Positions 44,586-56,758 of a stretch of 64,000 bases of DNA are shown in pieces; positions within the stretch are counted from its first letter, which is position 1, and the number at the start of each line of letters is the position of its first letter. The notes under the pieces are model-generated. The model saw only the letters and a program-made list of their open reading frames with translations, was not told where the DNA came from and did no database searches. This DNA is from Amia ocellicauda (lineage: Eukaryota > Chordata > Actinopteri > Amiiformes > Amiidae): positions 1-64,000 of the forward strand of contig NW_027102661.1 of the NCBI RefSeq assembly GCF_036373705.1, in the 5' to 3' direction. The position numbers and the translations under genes are program-made.

Positions 44586-44837
44586 GAGGATCCAGAAAAA
44601 CAGGTTACTGAAATGATGTTTGACGCCGTGGACTGGCCGTTCTTGAAAGAGGTCATAAACTGTATAAATGATGGATTTGACATCTTGACCAAATGTTCGC
44701 AACTGGATTTGGTTAGAAGGAGAATATGCTGGATTATGGATTATATATCCCCCTTGAATGACGACGACGATGATAAAACAGACGACGTGTGGGGTTTTGG
44801 AGGGGGGTCTGACGGCTCAGGGGCTACTCTCTTCTAA
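44586..44837 (+). pseudogene. ORF1 3' fragment (E4)
   Basis: Same fragment as in E3, with the same junction to array sequence. Confidence 0.85.
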
Positions 44838-44915
44838 GAGGGCGGTGTGTCATGACGTAGTGAAGAGATAGGATAAAAGGCGCAACAATTCAATCATGGT
44901 TTAAAATTAAAGAGA

Positions 44916-45764
44916 ATGTCTTACCCGAAAGCTGCGGACGTCGACAGGCTCTACAGGCCTCTTCAAACCCGGGATCACCCCTGGTTCTATTCCCCAGATT
45001 TTGTATACACTCTGGAACCCTTTGACTGCGGTTACTCTCCAAGACCTCAGACCCCGGTCCCTCAGGACGAAACAACATGCGGTGCGATGGATGTCCAAAT
45101 GAGTCTCGGGGATCCCCAGCCTCTGGAGCTCATGGAGGGCCTCGATTTTGCCGAACTGTCTACCGTCTGTGCGTCTCAGGAGGGGGTCAGTCCAATGGAT
45201 GTAGAAACACCCCACAAACCACCAGGCGAACCAATGAGCATCGGACAGTCCCGGGGGCGTGATGAAGATGAAGGATTTATGCCCGGGGTATGTGACCAAG
45301 TAAGCAGAGTGGTTAAAAGCACCCTGGTGTATATTCTGAGTGCTCTCATCGACCGAGCTCTGAAAGAAGTCTGTCGGGGGTGTGAAGTGAATCACCCCAG
45401 TCAGTTGAGACACAGTTGTTTGTTTGAACCAGACCGTTACTATTTCCTGTTCTATTTCAACGTGTTTTACAGAAGACTGAACAAACCGTGGCTGAAACCG
45501 GCACTAATCAAGGCGCTGTCTTACTCCCACATACATGTCACTGCGGGACAAGTCCAGAAAATCATAGATGAGATTTTGCTGGAGCTGAAAAAGGAGCCGT
45601 TTATAATAGAGAAACTTGGGCAGCTGCTCAATGACCTGGATGAGCCGAGTAGAAAAACCGCTGGCAAGCTAAAAGCTTATTTCTTCCGTAAAGAAGTTAA
45701 AGCTGGGGACAGCGACGAAGAATTCGACATCTACGCCACTGATTCAGACTCTGACCTGAACTAA
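44916..45764 (+). CDS. ORF2, Cys-His accessory protein (E4)
   Basis: Intact 282 residues with the same Cys-x2-Cys...HPSQ...His-x2-Cys arrangement (about residues 153-170) and acidic tail. An open frame antisense to it (44907-45413) is a shadow that recurs because the sequence is repeated. Confidence 0.7.
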   Translation: MSYPKAADVDRLYRPLQTRDHPWFYSPDFVYTLEPFDCGYSPRPQTPVPQDETTCGAMDVQMSLGDPQPLELMEGLDFAELSTVCASQEGVSPMDVETPHKPPGEPMSIGQSRGRDEDEGFMPGVCDQVSRVVKSTLVYILSALIDRALKEVCRGCEVNHPSQLRHSCLFEPDRYYFLFYFNVFYRRLNKPWLKPALIKALSYSHIHVTAGQVQKIIDEILLELKKEPFIIEKLGQLLNDLDEPSRKTAGKLKAYFFRKEVKAGDSDEEFDIYATDSDSDLN

Positions 45765-45776
45765 GGGACTTTGAAC

Positions 45777-46169
45777 ATGGGGAATGTTCTGGACTGCTTC
45801 TGCAACTGGTTCTGTCATCAACACTCTGCAGCTAACCTGAGAGCGCTATTACACCATGTGCTTGACAGAAAAGTAGCCAACGCGAGCCTTTTCTCTACAG
45901 ATTTAACCATCGATGAGGATCAACTTTCAAACCTGGAAAAGTTAATGGCTGCTGTAACAAAGATCGGGGGGTACGAACACTGGGATGAAGCGCTCAAGGG
46001 GGCCAAGAATGATATTAGGCCATTTCATCAACATCTGTATGACCTTTTACTGAGCAAGTTTAATACACCTCTGTTTAATTTTAAAATAGGTCATATTGTT
46101 GTTTTATTTACATATGTAACTGAGGTGTGTGCCTACAAGATAAAGAAACAGGTATATTTGTTGATATAG
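45777..46169 (+). CDS. ORF3, candidate Bcl-2-like apoptosis regulator
   Basis: 130 residues from the ATG at 45777; longest copy. The N-terminus MGNVLDCFCNWFC is Cys-rich and might be lipid-modified. The middle is helical, and residues ~98-118 (FNFKIGHIVVLFTYVTEV) resemble a Bcl-2 BH1 region, which typically has a Gly-Arg-Ile-Val core before Phe. After the stop another frame stays open for about 40 codons to the AATAAA and looks like a continuation of the same fold, so this frame may be prematurely ended; all copies have this break. Adenoviruses and some adintoviruses encode Bcl-2 homologues that delay death of the infected cell. The assignment rests on motif resemblance only. Confidence 0.4.
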   Translation: MGNVLDCFCNWFCHQHSAANLRALLHHVLDRKVANASLFSTDLTIDEDQLSNLEKLMAAVTKIGGYEHWDEALKGAKNDIRPFHQHLYDLLLSKFNTPLFNFKIGHIVVLFTYVTEVCAYKIKKQVYLLI

Positions 46170-46341
46170 ATCAAGTAACCAATCATCTGATTTCTTTTTG
46201 TCTGGACCGTAGAAAAAATTGTTGTGTATGTTATACTTTTCTCAAATGTCTAAAAAGGGGTATCTGCTCTCCTGAAGTTGAATAAAAAACCTTGTATAAA
46301 AACTTTGCGCATAGTGTGGGTCTGTGTGGTTATTTGACAGA

Positions 46342-47433
46342 ATGACTCGGCAAGCTCCCCAAATGCAGGAACTATACTACAACCCAGCCAAGATTGGGGG
46401 TTTGGCGGGTAAGAAGGGTTTTCAAAGAGGACTCGCTGAGGCCGGAGTGAAGGTTAATGATGTGGTTGTTTCAGAATGGTTACGGGAACAAGACGCCTAT
46501 ACCTTACATAAACCTCTCAGGATTAACTTTAAAAGAAACCGCGTATATGCAACTGACATAGACTCACAATGGCAAATGGATCTAGTCGATATGTCAAATT
46601 TATCAAAACATAACAATGGTCACAAATTGATGTTGATGTGTATCGATGTTTAATCAAAATATGCCTGGGCTCGAATTCTACATAATAAAACAGGTTGAGC
46701 GGTGACGAGGGTCTTTGAGGATATATTGTCCCAGGGTCGATGTCCTAAAAAACTGCAGACTGATTAAGGAAAAAAGTTTCTCAACAGAGAATTTCAGAAT
46801 CTACTGAAGAGACACAAAATACATCATTTCACCACCGGAAATGAGCTTAAAGCATCGGTAGTGGAGAGGTTTAACCGCACCATAAAGACCAAAATGTGGA
46901 GATATTTTACAGCGGTCAACACGTTCAAGTATATTGATAAAGTTCAGGATTTTATTGATGCTTACAACCAAGGGTATCACACCAGTATTAAAATGAAGTC
47001 TATAGATGTTGATCAAAGTAATTCTTTTCAGGTCTATACAAAATTATACGGACCATTTATTAAGAAGGGAAAAACTACTTATAAGTTCAACATCGGTGAT
47101 GTGGTTCGCGTTTCAAAGCTAAGGAGTACTTTTGCCAAAGGTTATGAACAAACATTTTCTGACGAATATTTTACAGTTACCGAACAGTTGGCTAGAGCCC
47201 CCCCCGTGTACCGGTTAAAAGACTATGACGGGGAGGATATAGAAGGAACGTTTTACGAAGCCGAGTTACAAAAAATTATTGTGGGTAAAGACAGTGTATA
47301 CAGAGTTGAAAAGATATTAGCTGAAAAAACCCAGAACCGGAAAAAATATGTGTTGGTGAAATGGCTTGGATGGCCTGAAAAGTTCAATAGTTGGGTCCCG
47401 GAACAACAGGTTTGCGATATTCAATCCTTATAA
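46342..47433 (+). pseudogene. Integrase, E4 copy, three nonsense codons
   Basis: The same three stops as E3 (46651-46653, about 46697, about 46765), confirming common descent of the left parts. Catalytic Glu and chromodomain are open from 46861. Confidence 0.92.
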
Positions 47434-47479
47434 CAACATGCCCGCGGGTGTGTTGGGGGCATTACTCTCGATACTCAAG

Positions 47480-48194
47480 ATGGAATCAGGAGGCTTCTAC
47501 GTGACTCTACCCAGTAACGCCTCTCTCGATATATACCCTAAAAATGAAATATCCAGTTACACGGTACAATTTGGAAAATCTATAGATCTAAGAGGGTCGT
47601 GGGAAGTGGGGTTGGCGGAAATACAGTATCCTTACACTTGGGCTGTTTTACAAGATAAGGATGCCACCTTCGCCATTTTTGATGATGTTAAAAAGAGTCA
47701 ATGGACATTCACGATACAAGGAGGTTATTATGACAATGTAGATAAAATATTAGATGAGATGCATAAACAGTTCTCAGAAGGCACCCCCAACATCAAGCTA
47801 TATTACAACCCTATTAACAACAGAGTGTACAAGGTGTCAAAACCAGGTATTAGCATTCAAACCAGCGGCCAACTGGGGCGTATATTAGGGTTCTATTCTG
47901 ACACAGAGAGCAGGTTCTCAGAAGTGGTGGGGCGGCTTTTACACTCTTTATGTGTATACGGATATCATAACCCACCAGAGGGTCGGGGATAGTTATGTCC
48001 CCCTTTTGAGAAATGTACTTATTAAAGGTAAAAGCAATGACATGGTCACAATTACTTATGACAAGCCACACTACGTACCAGTCTCAAAGACCCACTTTGA
48101 CAACATCACGATCGAAGTCAAATCGGATCAGAATATCAACGTACCCTTCCGCTTCGGTAAAGTTAAGTTGTCAAACTACATTTTCGACCCCTGA
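47480..48194 (+). pseudogene. Minor capsid (penton-like) protein, E4 copy
   Basis: The common frameshift near 47932 and the two-base gain near 48165 as in E3. Both halves are otherwise open. Confidence 0.85.
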
Positions 48195-48215
48195 AACAGT
48201 GTGTACATTATTAAA

Positions 48216-48703
48216 ATGGCTACCTCGAGGGGTTATGTAGATCCTAGCGCCAATGTGGATTATTACAAGATGGAAGATGGAACGGCTTGCCCGGTTTTGT
48301 AGGAGCCCCCACAATGTATGGCGCCGGTCTAGGAGGACTCTTTCGTGGTCTCTTTAGAATGGCCGTACCCCTGCTTAAGAGAGGCTTTGCTATAGCCAGA
48401 CCCCACTTGAAATCAGCGGCTAAAAATATTGTTAGTGACGTGTTCACCAATGTTATGAACCGGGCAGCTAGCCATGAGCATCAGGAGGGTTCGGGTCTCA
48501 TGGTAATGGCGAGGAGGGGGGGTAAAAGAAGAAACAGCATGTGTCCACCAGGGCGACGAAGATCCGTGGCTAACAAAAAACGAAGAATCTCTCATTCTCC
48601 AACATATCGTGGAAACACTCGGAGAAGGAAGCAGCACAAGAAAAAACCTGCAAAAAGAAAGTCTCAAAGAAAGAAAAATAGAGCCTCAGGATATATCTTT
48701 TAA
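48216..48703 (+). pseudogene. Basic core-like protein, frameshifted (E4)
   Basis: The one-base loss after DYYKM breaks the start from the body. The Gly-rich and basic region (48287-48703) is open and undamaged. Confidence 0.85.
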
Positions 48704-48705
48704 AC

Positions 48706-49982
48706 ATGTCTTTTGTCCACAGTCTATTGGAAGAATGCGTCAAATCAGAACTGGATCTGTTTACAGTTCCATACACTCAAACGAGTATAGATAAGAGCAT
48801 ATATGTAGAGATTCCCCCTCTTTCTGCAATTTCAGACATGGCCCCTCTGGAGTTTTTTATAGCTGGCAATGGCGAGGATTATAATGATTTGAATAACACA
48901 TTTATTTTAATGAACTGTAAAGTGACTAATGAGGATGGCGATGCAATCGAGAAGACGGCCAACGCTGGGGTCATCAATTACCCGGTGGCCACCATGTTTT
49001 CACAGGTGGATGTGACCCTGGGAGATCGGCTCATTAGTCAAAGCAGCAATACTTACCCCTATAGAGCCATGATGGAGTGTAAACTTAATTATAGTGAGGA
49101 GACCCTAAGCAAACAGTTCAGCCCCGGCCTTTTCTTCAAAGACAACCCGGAAGCTATGGACGACAAGGATCCAGAGGGACTCAATAAGGGTTTGCAAAAA
49201 AGAACGGCCTCTTCAACAGAAGGGAGGACCTTTGAGCTAATGGGGCATATCAATGCAGACATATTTTTCCAAGAAAAACTCATGCTCAACGGGGTAGACA
49301 TTAAAATTAAAATGATCCGTAGTAAAAGTGCTTTTTATCTGATGACCCCTGATACTGAAAAATATAAACTGACCATATTATCGGCCTCGCTGTTTGTGAA
49401 AAAAGTGTCCGTCTCCCCGGCGGTTAAACTAGGACACGCGCAGGCGTTAAGTACCCGATCGAAAGAGTCTATATGACTGCAGGGACACGGGTGATGAACC
49501 AGGAAAATCTGTTTCTAGGACAGCTCCCAAAACAGGTTATTATTGGTCTCGTGGATAATGATGCATTTACCGGGGTTTACAACAAGAACCCCTTTAACTT
49601 TAAACATTATAACGCGGAATTTATAGCGTTGTACGTCGATGGTGTGCAGGTTCCATCCAGACCTTTTCAACCTGACTTTGAAAACGGCAATGCGGTTCGT
49701 GAATATTACAGTGTAGTACTGGCTACGGGTCGCCATCTCAAGGATCAAACTCTGCTGATCGATCGCCGGGAATACTGCAGCGGTTACACCCTGTACGGTT
49801 TCAACCTGACCCCTGACGAAGAGTGTGGACAACATTTTTCACTGATGAAGACGGGCAATATGCGTTTGGAGATGCGTTTCAAGCAGCCTCTACCACGCAC
49901 TGTAAATATGGTCGTGTATGCTGTGTTTGACAACATTATTGAGGTGAATCAGAGGAGAAACGTTCTGTATGATTATTATTAA
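48706..49982 (+). pseudogene. Major capsid (hexon-like) protein, internal deletion (E4)
   Basis: The only copy without the early TAG: codons there read Asn-Glu-Asp, probably the original state. The frame runs 256 codons to 49476. Two small deletions near 49449-49478 then shift it, and the rest is open from 49473 to 49982. Confidence 0.92.
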
Positions 49983-49983
49983 A

Positions 49984-50540
49984 ATGAACACCAGAGAGCT
50001 CAACCACATCATGAATGCCCTGGCCGGCTCACGGAAACTGTTTCAAGGAGTCTACGCCTGCGATCAGCTACCTAAATTTAAGATCAAGAATTTACCTGCA
50101 ATGTACATAATCAACACACACCCTAAAAATATGCCCGGAGAACATTGGCTGGCTATTTATCTAAGGTAGGACCACCGTGGTGAATTTTTTGATTCCTATG
50201 GAAACCCCCCGGATTTCAGACCTTTCCCTCGGAAGATCAATAACTTTCTGCTCAACAACTGTCAAGAAACCATTTACAGCGGTCGTCAAGTACAAAGTCT
50301 TCAGACCTTCACTTGTGGTCAGCACTGTGTGTTTTTCTTATATCATAGATCTAAAGGAAGGTCATACCCCGATATTATGGCCTTGTACAGTGAGGATTTA
50401 GGCCAAAATGATAAAAAAGTGGCAGAGTTTGTCAGTACACTGTGGACCCCCCTTATAACACAATGACTTACGACCCTAGCCAGCCATGTATACAGATGGG
50501 GTGTTCTTGTGAGGATTTTAAAAGATGTCATGCGTGTTAA
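49984..50540 (+). pseudogene. Adenain-type protease, E4 copy
   Basis: A TAG at 50167-50169 replaces a Glu codon just after the catalytic His region, and a one-base loss near 50450 shifts the tail. Confidence 0.9.
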
Positions 50541-50720
50541 GGTGAAAAAATAATGAAAACAGCCTTTGAATCATTAGTTTTGTTTTTATTCAACACAATT
50601 CTTATACAAAGCAGGGGTTATGGTATAAATAAATGTACAACATTTGAAAAAAAAAAAAAAAAAAAAAAAAAATTGTTTGTCGGGTCATTATTTACAGGGG
50701 AGACAAATAAAAACATGAGA

Positions 50721-51462
50721 TTAATAAGCTTCCCAACGATGGATAGATCCTGAGGATGGTCGCTCAGCACGGTCAGAGTAATGAGATATCGGAGTCAGAT
50801 CAGGCTCCACCTCTTTACACAGATGGATTTTTTATCGCGTTTCCTGGTTAGGAACTGTTGATTGGGGCATGTTCAGACAGGCCATCGCCTGTAGGAAAGC
50901 ATTCCAGCCTACAGGTCGGCGACTATCGGGTACCTTATTAGTGCTAGTGACACTCTTCAACAAATCAAACGTGTGAACCTTTGATCAGTTGTCCCTTAAA
51001 AACAAATTCACCCTGTTCATTCCAAGCCGTTACCCGCGGTTTCTGAACCATTTTGTGCAGGATATATTGTGCATGTCTTTTGCTTCTGGCCGGCATGTTT
51101 CTCAAAACATCCGTTACAACATCTCCCTCTGAACTCTCAACAGGTTCGGTCACCGCAACATCTTTATCAACCGAACCCCCCGCATCAGCCCCAGAACCAT
51201 TTTCTTGAGAGGCCATGGTTAAAGTTAAAATGTATTGATCTTTTTCACCCTGTCTAACCAGACGGAGGTAGCGCTGTAACATGTTGGTATACAACTGGGC
51301 TTTGGAATACTGATTTAAATCGGCCCTGGCCTGTATAGCTTTCATTTCAGAGTCCAGGTTGTTTTCGGCCATTTGTCTAATGGGCTCTGGCCCGACAACA
51401 TTTTTTCTCAGTTTCTCAAGCTGCTCCTTAGGGATCAAAAACATTTTCTGAGCATATTCCAT
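50721..51462 (-). pseudogene. Conserved Maverick protein, frameshifted (E4)
   Basis: Open for 165 codons; a two-base loss near 50969 then ends it within the GQLIKGSH motif. Confidence 0.8.
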
Positions 51463-51464
51463 TA

Positions 51465-51800
51465 TTAACCCACTCTGGAAGCTAGAAGACTGGTTAGGAA
51501 AGGCACGGCTATGCTCAACAGCGGTCCTATAAAACCCCCGGTTTGATTAATCTTCTTTCTTTTTCTTTTAATAGAATACTTCTTATTAGCGATGATCTTG
51601 ATAACCGCTTTTTGTTTTTTGAGTTTAGATTGTTGAGAAGGGGTTAGGGGTATATTACCGCGTAAGATGTTAAAAGCTATTTCACACAGGGTCTCGATCA
51701 AATCCGAGGGGGCCCCTGCCAGCACAGCTTTCCTATGGCGCGGGCTCCCCTCAAATAACATTTGCAAAAGTGGCAGATTTCTTTTAATCCGAACAGACAT
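51465..51800 (-). CDS. Small basic protein with hydrophobic C-terminus (E4)
   Basis: 111 residues, open. With E2 and E3 this gives three undamaged copies; it is the gene least affected by decay, partly because it is short. Confidence 0.75.
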   Translation of the reverse strand: MSVRIKRNLPLLQMLFEGSPRHRKAVLAGAPSDLIETLCEIAFNILRGNIPLTPSQQSKLKKQKAVIKIIANKKYSIKRKRKKINQTGGFIGPLLSIAVPFLTSLLASRVG

Positions 51801-51806
51801 TCTTAT

Positions 51807-52478
51807 TTATTTCCTTTTCTTTAGCACATACACTGCCGGCCAATCGGGCGGGCACAAACCTGTTCTGAGGCGAAAGTCTTCTGGGGTTTGTGCTTTTAAG
51901 TCCGCAATCAAGTACCCGTAGGGTTTTTTGGTGGCATCCTCAAATGCCTCCAAAAAGAACTTGGTCTGGTTAGGGTACATTTGACGAGCCAAGACGGTGA
52001 CCTGTAGTTTATCTCTGGGGTTTTTAAAAAGAGTTATATAATTGGCATATAAATTAATAGTGCGGCTTTTTTTACCTTGAAAAAATAGATTTTGAACTAA
52101 ATAAATAATACTTAAATTCCTATGATGAGTGTACTTTGTGAAAGCTTTTTCCACTTCACTGTTGTCACCGGCCTGCTCCATCAGGTCATCAAGGATCACT
52201 AGATTAGTTTGACCGGGCGGGAACAAGTCATCGTCACACAACGAGGCGGGGAGACCTTGCACAAATTACAGATTATTTTTTTTCGAAGCCAAATCATCGT
52301 AGAGAGGTTGCCAGCAAGAGTAACACCACACTATGTTGTCAAGAGCTTGGGACACGGTTGCGTCCACATCTTCTATGATGTTCTTTATAAGATAGCTCTT
52401 CCCCGAATTGGAGGGACCGGCTATAATACAGGAGAAAGGGTGTTGAAGTCTGTTATCAAAACCACCACTAATATCCAT
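51807..52478 (-). pseudogene. Packaging ATPase, one stop codon (E4)
   Basis: Walker A GPSNSGKS is intact in the N-terminal piece (52266-52478). A TAA at about 52263-52265 separates it from the rest (51807-52262), which holds Walker B. Otherwise in frame. Confidence 0.9.
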
Positions 52479-55400
52479 AAGGCAGAGTGGTATAATCAGT
52501 CTTCAAGACTCTTTTATTGTACACCACCCTGAACCGTTTGTTTAGTGATCTATTTTCCAACGTGTACCCCTTTTTATTGCGATAGATATGATTTCCGGCT
52601 GTAATAATCTCACGAGGAGGCGCGTCTTTCTCGGTTACAAAACTTTCTACCAGGGTCGTCAGAGACTTGATGTTAATGAGCTTGTTGTTACAATGGTTCA
52701 GAGTGAAACCCTTAACTTTCATACAGGTCTTACCCGCAGCCGTTCTGTATGCGTCTTAGGACCCCCTGAAACAAACTCCACTATGTGGTCCTGAGGATCT
52801 AGTTCGCTCGTTAACTCCCCAAGGTAGTCCCCGAGGGGAGGGACCCAATCCCCTGGCCTGGTGACAAAGATTACAGAGTCAGTATCATGATAGAGCGTGC
52901 GTTCCTGCAACTGATCCATTAAGTTGTACAATTCAAGCCGGGCGTAAGCCGTGGTAAAAACCGCTATGAAAACATTAACGTTCCCCTGTTTGGTGGGGAA
53001 ATCTTTAGGGGCCCTCCACTGGACCTGTGCCACGTGGTCATTTAAGAATTGAAAGTGTGATACTGCATGTTGTTTGGAAAACGTAAATTCTATAAACTGT
53101 TCAGGGGTTTTAATCAAGGTTGTGTTTAGACGGTAATTTCTTTCCCCAAACTTACCCCACAGACTGTTTAAAATCAGTTTGGACATTTGTCTCTTGGCGG
53201 GGTTTACAGTTATGTTCCCCGGCTCTAGACGGATCCCTTCCTTTTCAAAATATTGCTGAACGTATCGCTCTTTGGCCGCGGAGTCAACACACCATGAGGG
53301 ATAGCCCGATGCCTCCTGTTTCCCTTTCAGATGGGTCATAATGTAATCAGCAAAAAGAGTATCAGATTTTTCAGAAAAATGCCAAACCTCATACACCTTA
53401 CCGACTCTGTAACCTTTCTACACCGCCTTGTCAAGCTCAATGCTACACCAGACACCCGTCAGCGCTCTATCTTCATCACTGTGCAGACAAGAGGTAGTTT
53501 GATTTTCAGTTTCCACACACGTTCTACACAGAGGGAACATCAATTTTCCCGAACACCTGTAAGGCAACACGGGTAAGAACAGCTCGCGAGGAGGGTACAT
53601 GGTGACTTTGATCAAACCAAAGTAATGTCCAATTTCGAGAAAGTCACGATAAACAATGGTTGGACGCCCCACCGGGTACATTTTGGTCTTGTTGACATAA
53701 GGGTACAGACTGGTGAAATCATAGTAATCTACTCTCTCACCCTCCTTTACCTCATAATGTAAACAGAGGGCGTTGGTTCGACCCCCAAATAACGCATCCC
53801 GGGGCTCTAGACGTTCAGGAAAGTCCAAGGTTTCCATAAACCGTTGTACCCCCGCTTCCTGTTGCTTCAGGGTCGTCCACTCGTGTTTCCAAATCACCAG
53901 CACGTTCAAACCATAGGTGTTTTTTAAAGTATCAATTCGTTCCTGGAAATCATAGTACATATCACCGCAGAGTTTTTGTGTTACGGGGTTAAAGGTGTTT
54001 GGGTCGAAGCACTGAGGACAGCCATGGTAAATACAACCTGCAAACTCATAAGCGGTACGCCGCCCGAACACGTCGCTAAAACCGTCTAAGTAGTAAGGCC
54101 CCATTTTGACTTCCCCTTGATTTAAAGCATGTCTGATGAAGATGTTATCCCGGGCACTCAGGTATTCCAGCCACTGTATGGAGACAGTCGAAAAGTTCTT
54201 TTGTCTAGCACGATAGTTGTCAGAAGTGGTGACCGCTATAGTGTTTTTCTGCAAGAAATTGGACCGATACATTTTCATGCAGAGAGACGTTATGGTCACA
54301 CTTTGCAAAGGGTCGAGACCCGATGTGTTGATAACCTCGGCGCGGAAACGCACACAGGCTTCTTTAAGGATCACCACATCATTTTTACAATAAGCGGCCA
54401 TCTCTTCTCGGAAATCAAAAACACCTCCCTTAACCGTATTGTACCATTTAAAGAATTCCTCCCTCTCATGAGACATCATAGTATCAACCCCATAATAAGA
54501 GGCGGGCGGGTAGGACCCTCGATAATTTTGAGTGTCCTTAGTATTAAAAAAATGGCAGAACCAACCTTTCTTCTGAGCCTCAAAACCCAGAGCCTTAGGC
54601 AAAGCGCTCAATTTCATGGGGAGGAAATTTAACGAGTCTATGTAACGTTAGTTGAAAGCTTCGTCGGTGAAACACATGATCTTGCTACCCTGAGCTATTA
54701 TTTTTGGGGTCACCCCATTTTCCACCAGATACTTCATCAAAATGTAAGAATCATAACCCTTAGCATTGTGGGCAACAAATGTTTAATTGAGGTATTTTGG
54801 ACCGCGATACCGCGTAAAGAAATCCCTGACACAACTCTCACCGCTAGCTGACCACTCACGATCCAACATGTCAATACAGTGTATATAATTAGCAACGTGG
54901 ACCCCGTTTTCTTGCCGGCATTCAAAATCAAAAAAGACATACCGGTTGTGCGGCGGCTCCTTTTTAACCGGCTGAATAAAGCACTGGTGTTCGGACCCCG
55001 GGGTTAAATCAGCATTACAGATCCTGCATCTCGGCTCCAGACATTTGTGTGGTTTAACCTCATGAAAACGGTACTGGAGGCAACACTGCGGGCAATATTT
55101 AGTTTGATGACAATAACTCAGTTTTTTAACCCCCTCAGCAGCGGCCCTCTGTACCTTATGCTCGGAAAAACAGAACGCTGAGAGACAAATCCTTAAGCAA
55201 TCTTTACATCGGATGGTAGGGGCCAAACCCTTACGACATTGCGGATTGAAACAGACGTTACAGTAACCGTCACAGCGGTGCTTAAGCTTATCATTGAAGG
55301 CCTTATAACACCAATGACAAACATACGAACAACCCAAAAAAGCCGTCAAACTCTTTATTCCAAAGTAATGACTATCACTTAGGAAGAGAAACAGTGTCTG

Positions 55401-56692
55401 TGTATGGGTTTCAGGATGTATCTGAAATTTCACAAATACTTCCTTTACCTCACAACGGTACCACACAACAATTTTTAAAGACAACAACTCCTCAAACTTG
55501 GTGATGTCTGAAAAGGCAACCATCTGTTGAGAGTTTAAGCCGGCCCTCTGATGAAGCATTAAAGCCTCTTGCAGAGCTTGGGGTTCAGGCATGTCGGGGG
55601 TGAGTAGTTTTATTAAACTGTAAGCAAAACAGAGCTTATTGTCCCCACTGGAACTCACCACTAATTGCCTGAGCTTGGTCCTAATTATGTCGTTCTTCAA
55701 GCATTTCGACAGTCTTCTAAGCGCCCCACCCTCAGGGTTACGAACCACATTCATTACCAGAGACAGACTTTCATCAGCTAAGATGGCTGCGTTACTTTGC
55801 AATAACGCTTCGATTTTAGCCAGACATCTAAATTATCTCCACTCAGCATTACAGATAGGTTGCTAAACAAATCATCCCCTCTGATTTCTAACTGTACAAC
55901 ATCTCGAGGTCTGACACTTTCAGCAACCTGTTCAAGCATTTTCTGCAAGGCCTCGTGTATGTTGACAAATATTTCTGCATAATTGTCACAATTTAAAAGT
56001 TCTGCAAAATTAAAACGCTGAATCATTTCAAAATTGTTATAGGCCGGTCTATCTATAATCACGGGATCACTGGTACTCTTGGACACATCATCATTTTGAA
56101 CAAAGCCTTCACCCCCTACATTCTCACAGAGCATGTCCTCCACAGCCTTATCAGTCTCAGAACCCTCCACATTCCGAACACCCCCACTGCTGACATCTAC
56201 AAAACCCCCTTTTTGAGGAGGCTCATTTAAAGCCTGTAAAAGTCCTTCAAAGATATCCAACCGGTTAATGTCAAGACCCTCCTCTATAGTGATGGCTGCT
56301 TCTGCCGCCATCCTGTGTTCTAATTGTCTCAAATCATTTATAATAGGGGCAGAATTTGGTCGGGGTAGCTCCTCCAAAGCCTCCACCATTTCAAACAAAT
56401 CGGGGTGAACTAGGGGGTGAGCCTCTATAAGCGCTACCGGTGGGAGGTGGTTATTTAGATCATTGACCATCTGTAACAGGTCGGGGTTCACCGGTAAGTG
56501 TGTTAATTCACATTCTATCGGTGGTAATTGGGGGTTATTTAAATCATTTATCATTTGTAATAGTTCCAGGTTCATTGGGACATCAGAGGAGTTCACAACA
56601 GGGCCGGGGATGTTCTCTCGGGAAGGTCTTTTTGGGGCCCTAGCTTGTTCATAATCCTTTAGTTTGTGAGTTCTTTTACCAAGTCAGGACAT
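52468..56692 (-). pseudogene. Protein-primed-type DNA polymerase B (E4)
   Basis: Keeps the exonuclease-I motif as FFDFEC. Pieces are 55778-56596 (N-terminal extension), 54783-55802 (Cys/His-rich region with several Cys-x2-Cys pairs, up to exonuclease I), 53418-54617 (exonuclease and motif A) and 52719-53396 (motifs B and C). Besides the lesions common to all copies, it has TAA at 54781-54783, TAG near 53418 and a four-base loss near 52757. Confidence 0.92.
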
Positions 56693-56758
56693 TTTTTAAT
56701 TTATTTTTTATTTTTCCAACAACCCACAATAGTAAGGCGTTTTGTGTCTATTAAAACA

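Noticed and set aside
44466-44837. 123-codon frame joining array sequence to ORF1
   Set aside because: The start lies in a deleted tRNA-array remnant; the join is a recombination by-product.
44907-45413. 168-codon open frame antisense to ORF2 (also at 2698-3204 and 28971-29477)
   Set aside because: It lies wholly opposite a supported gene, recurs only because the element is repeated, and shows no family resemblance or promoter.
46150-46170. A mini-intron resolving the ORF3 frame break
   Set aside because: The only GT...AG pair restoring the frame would be about 18 nt, too short for splicing in animals.
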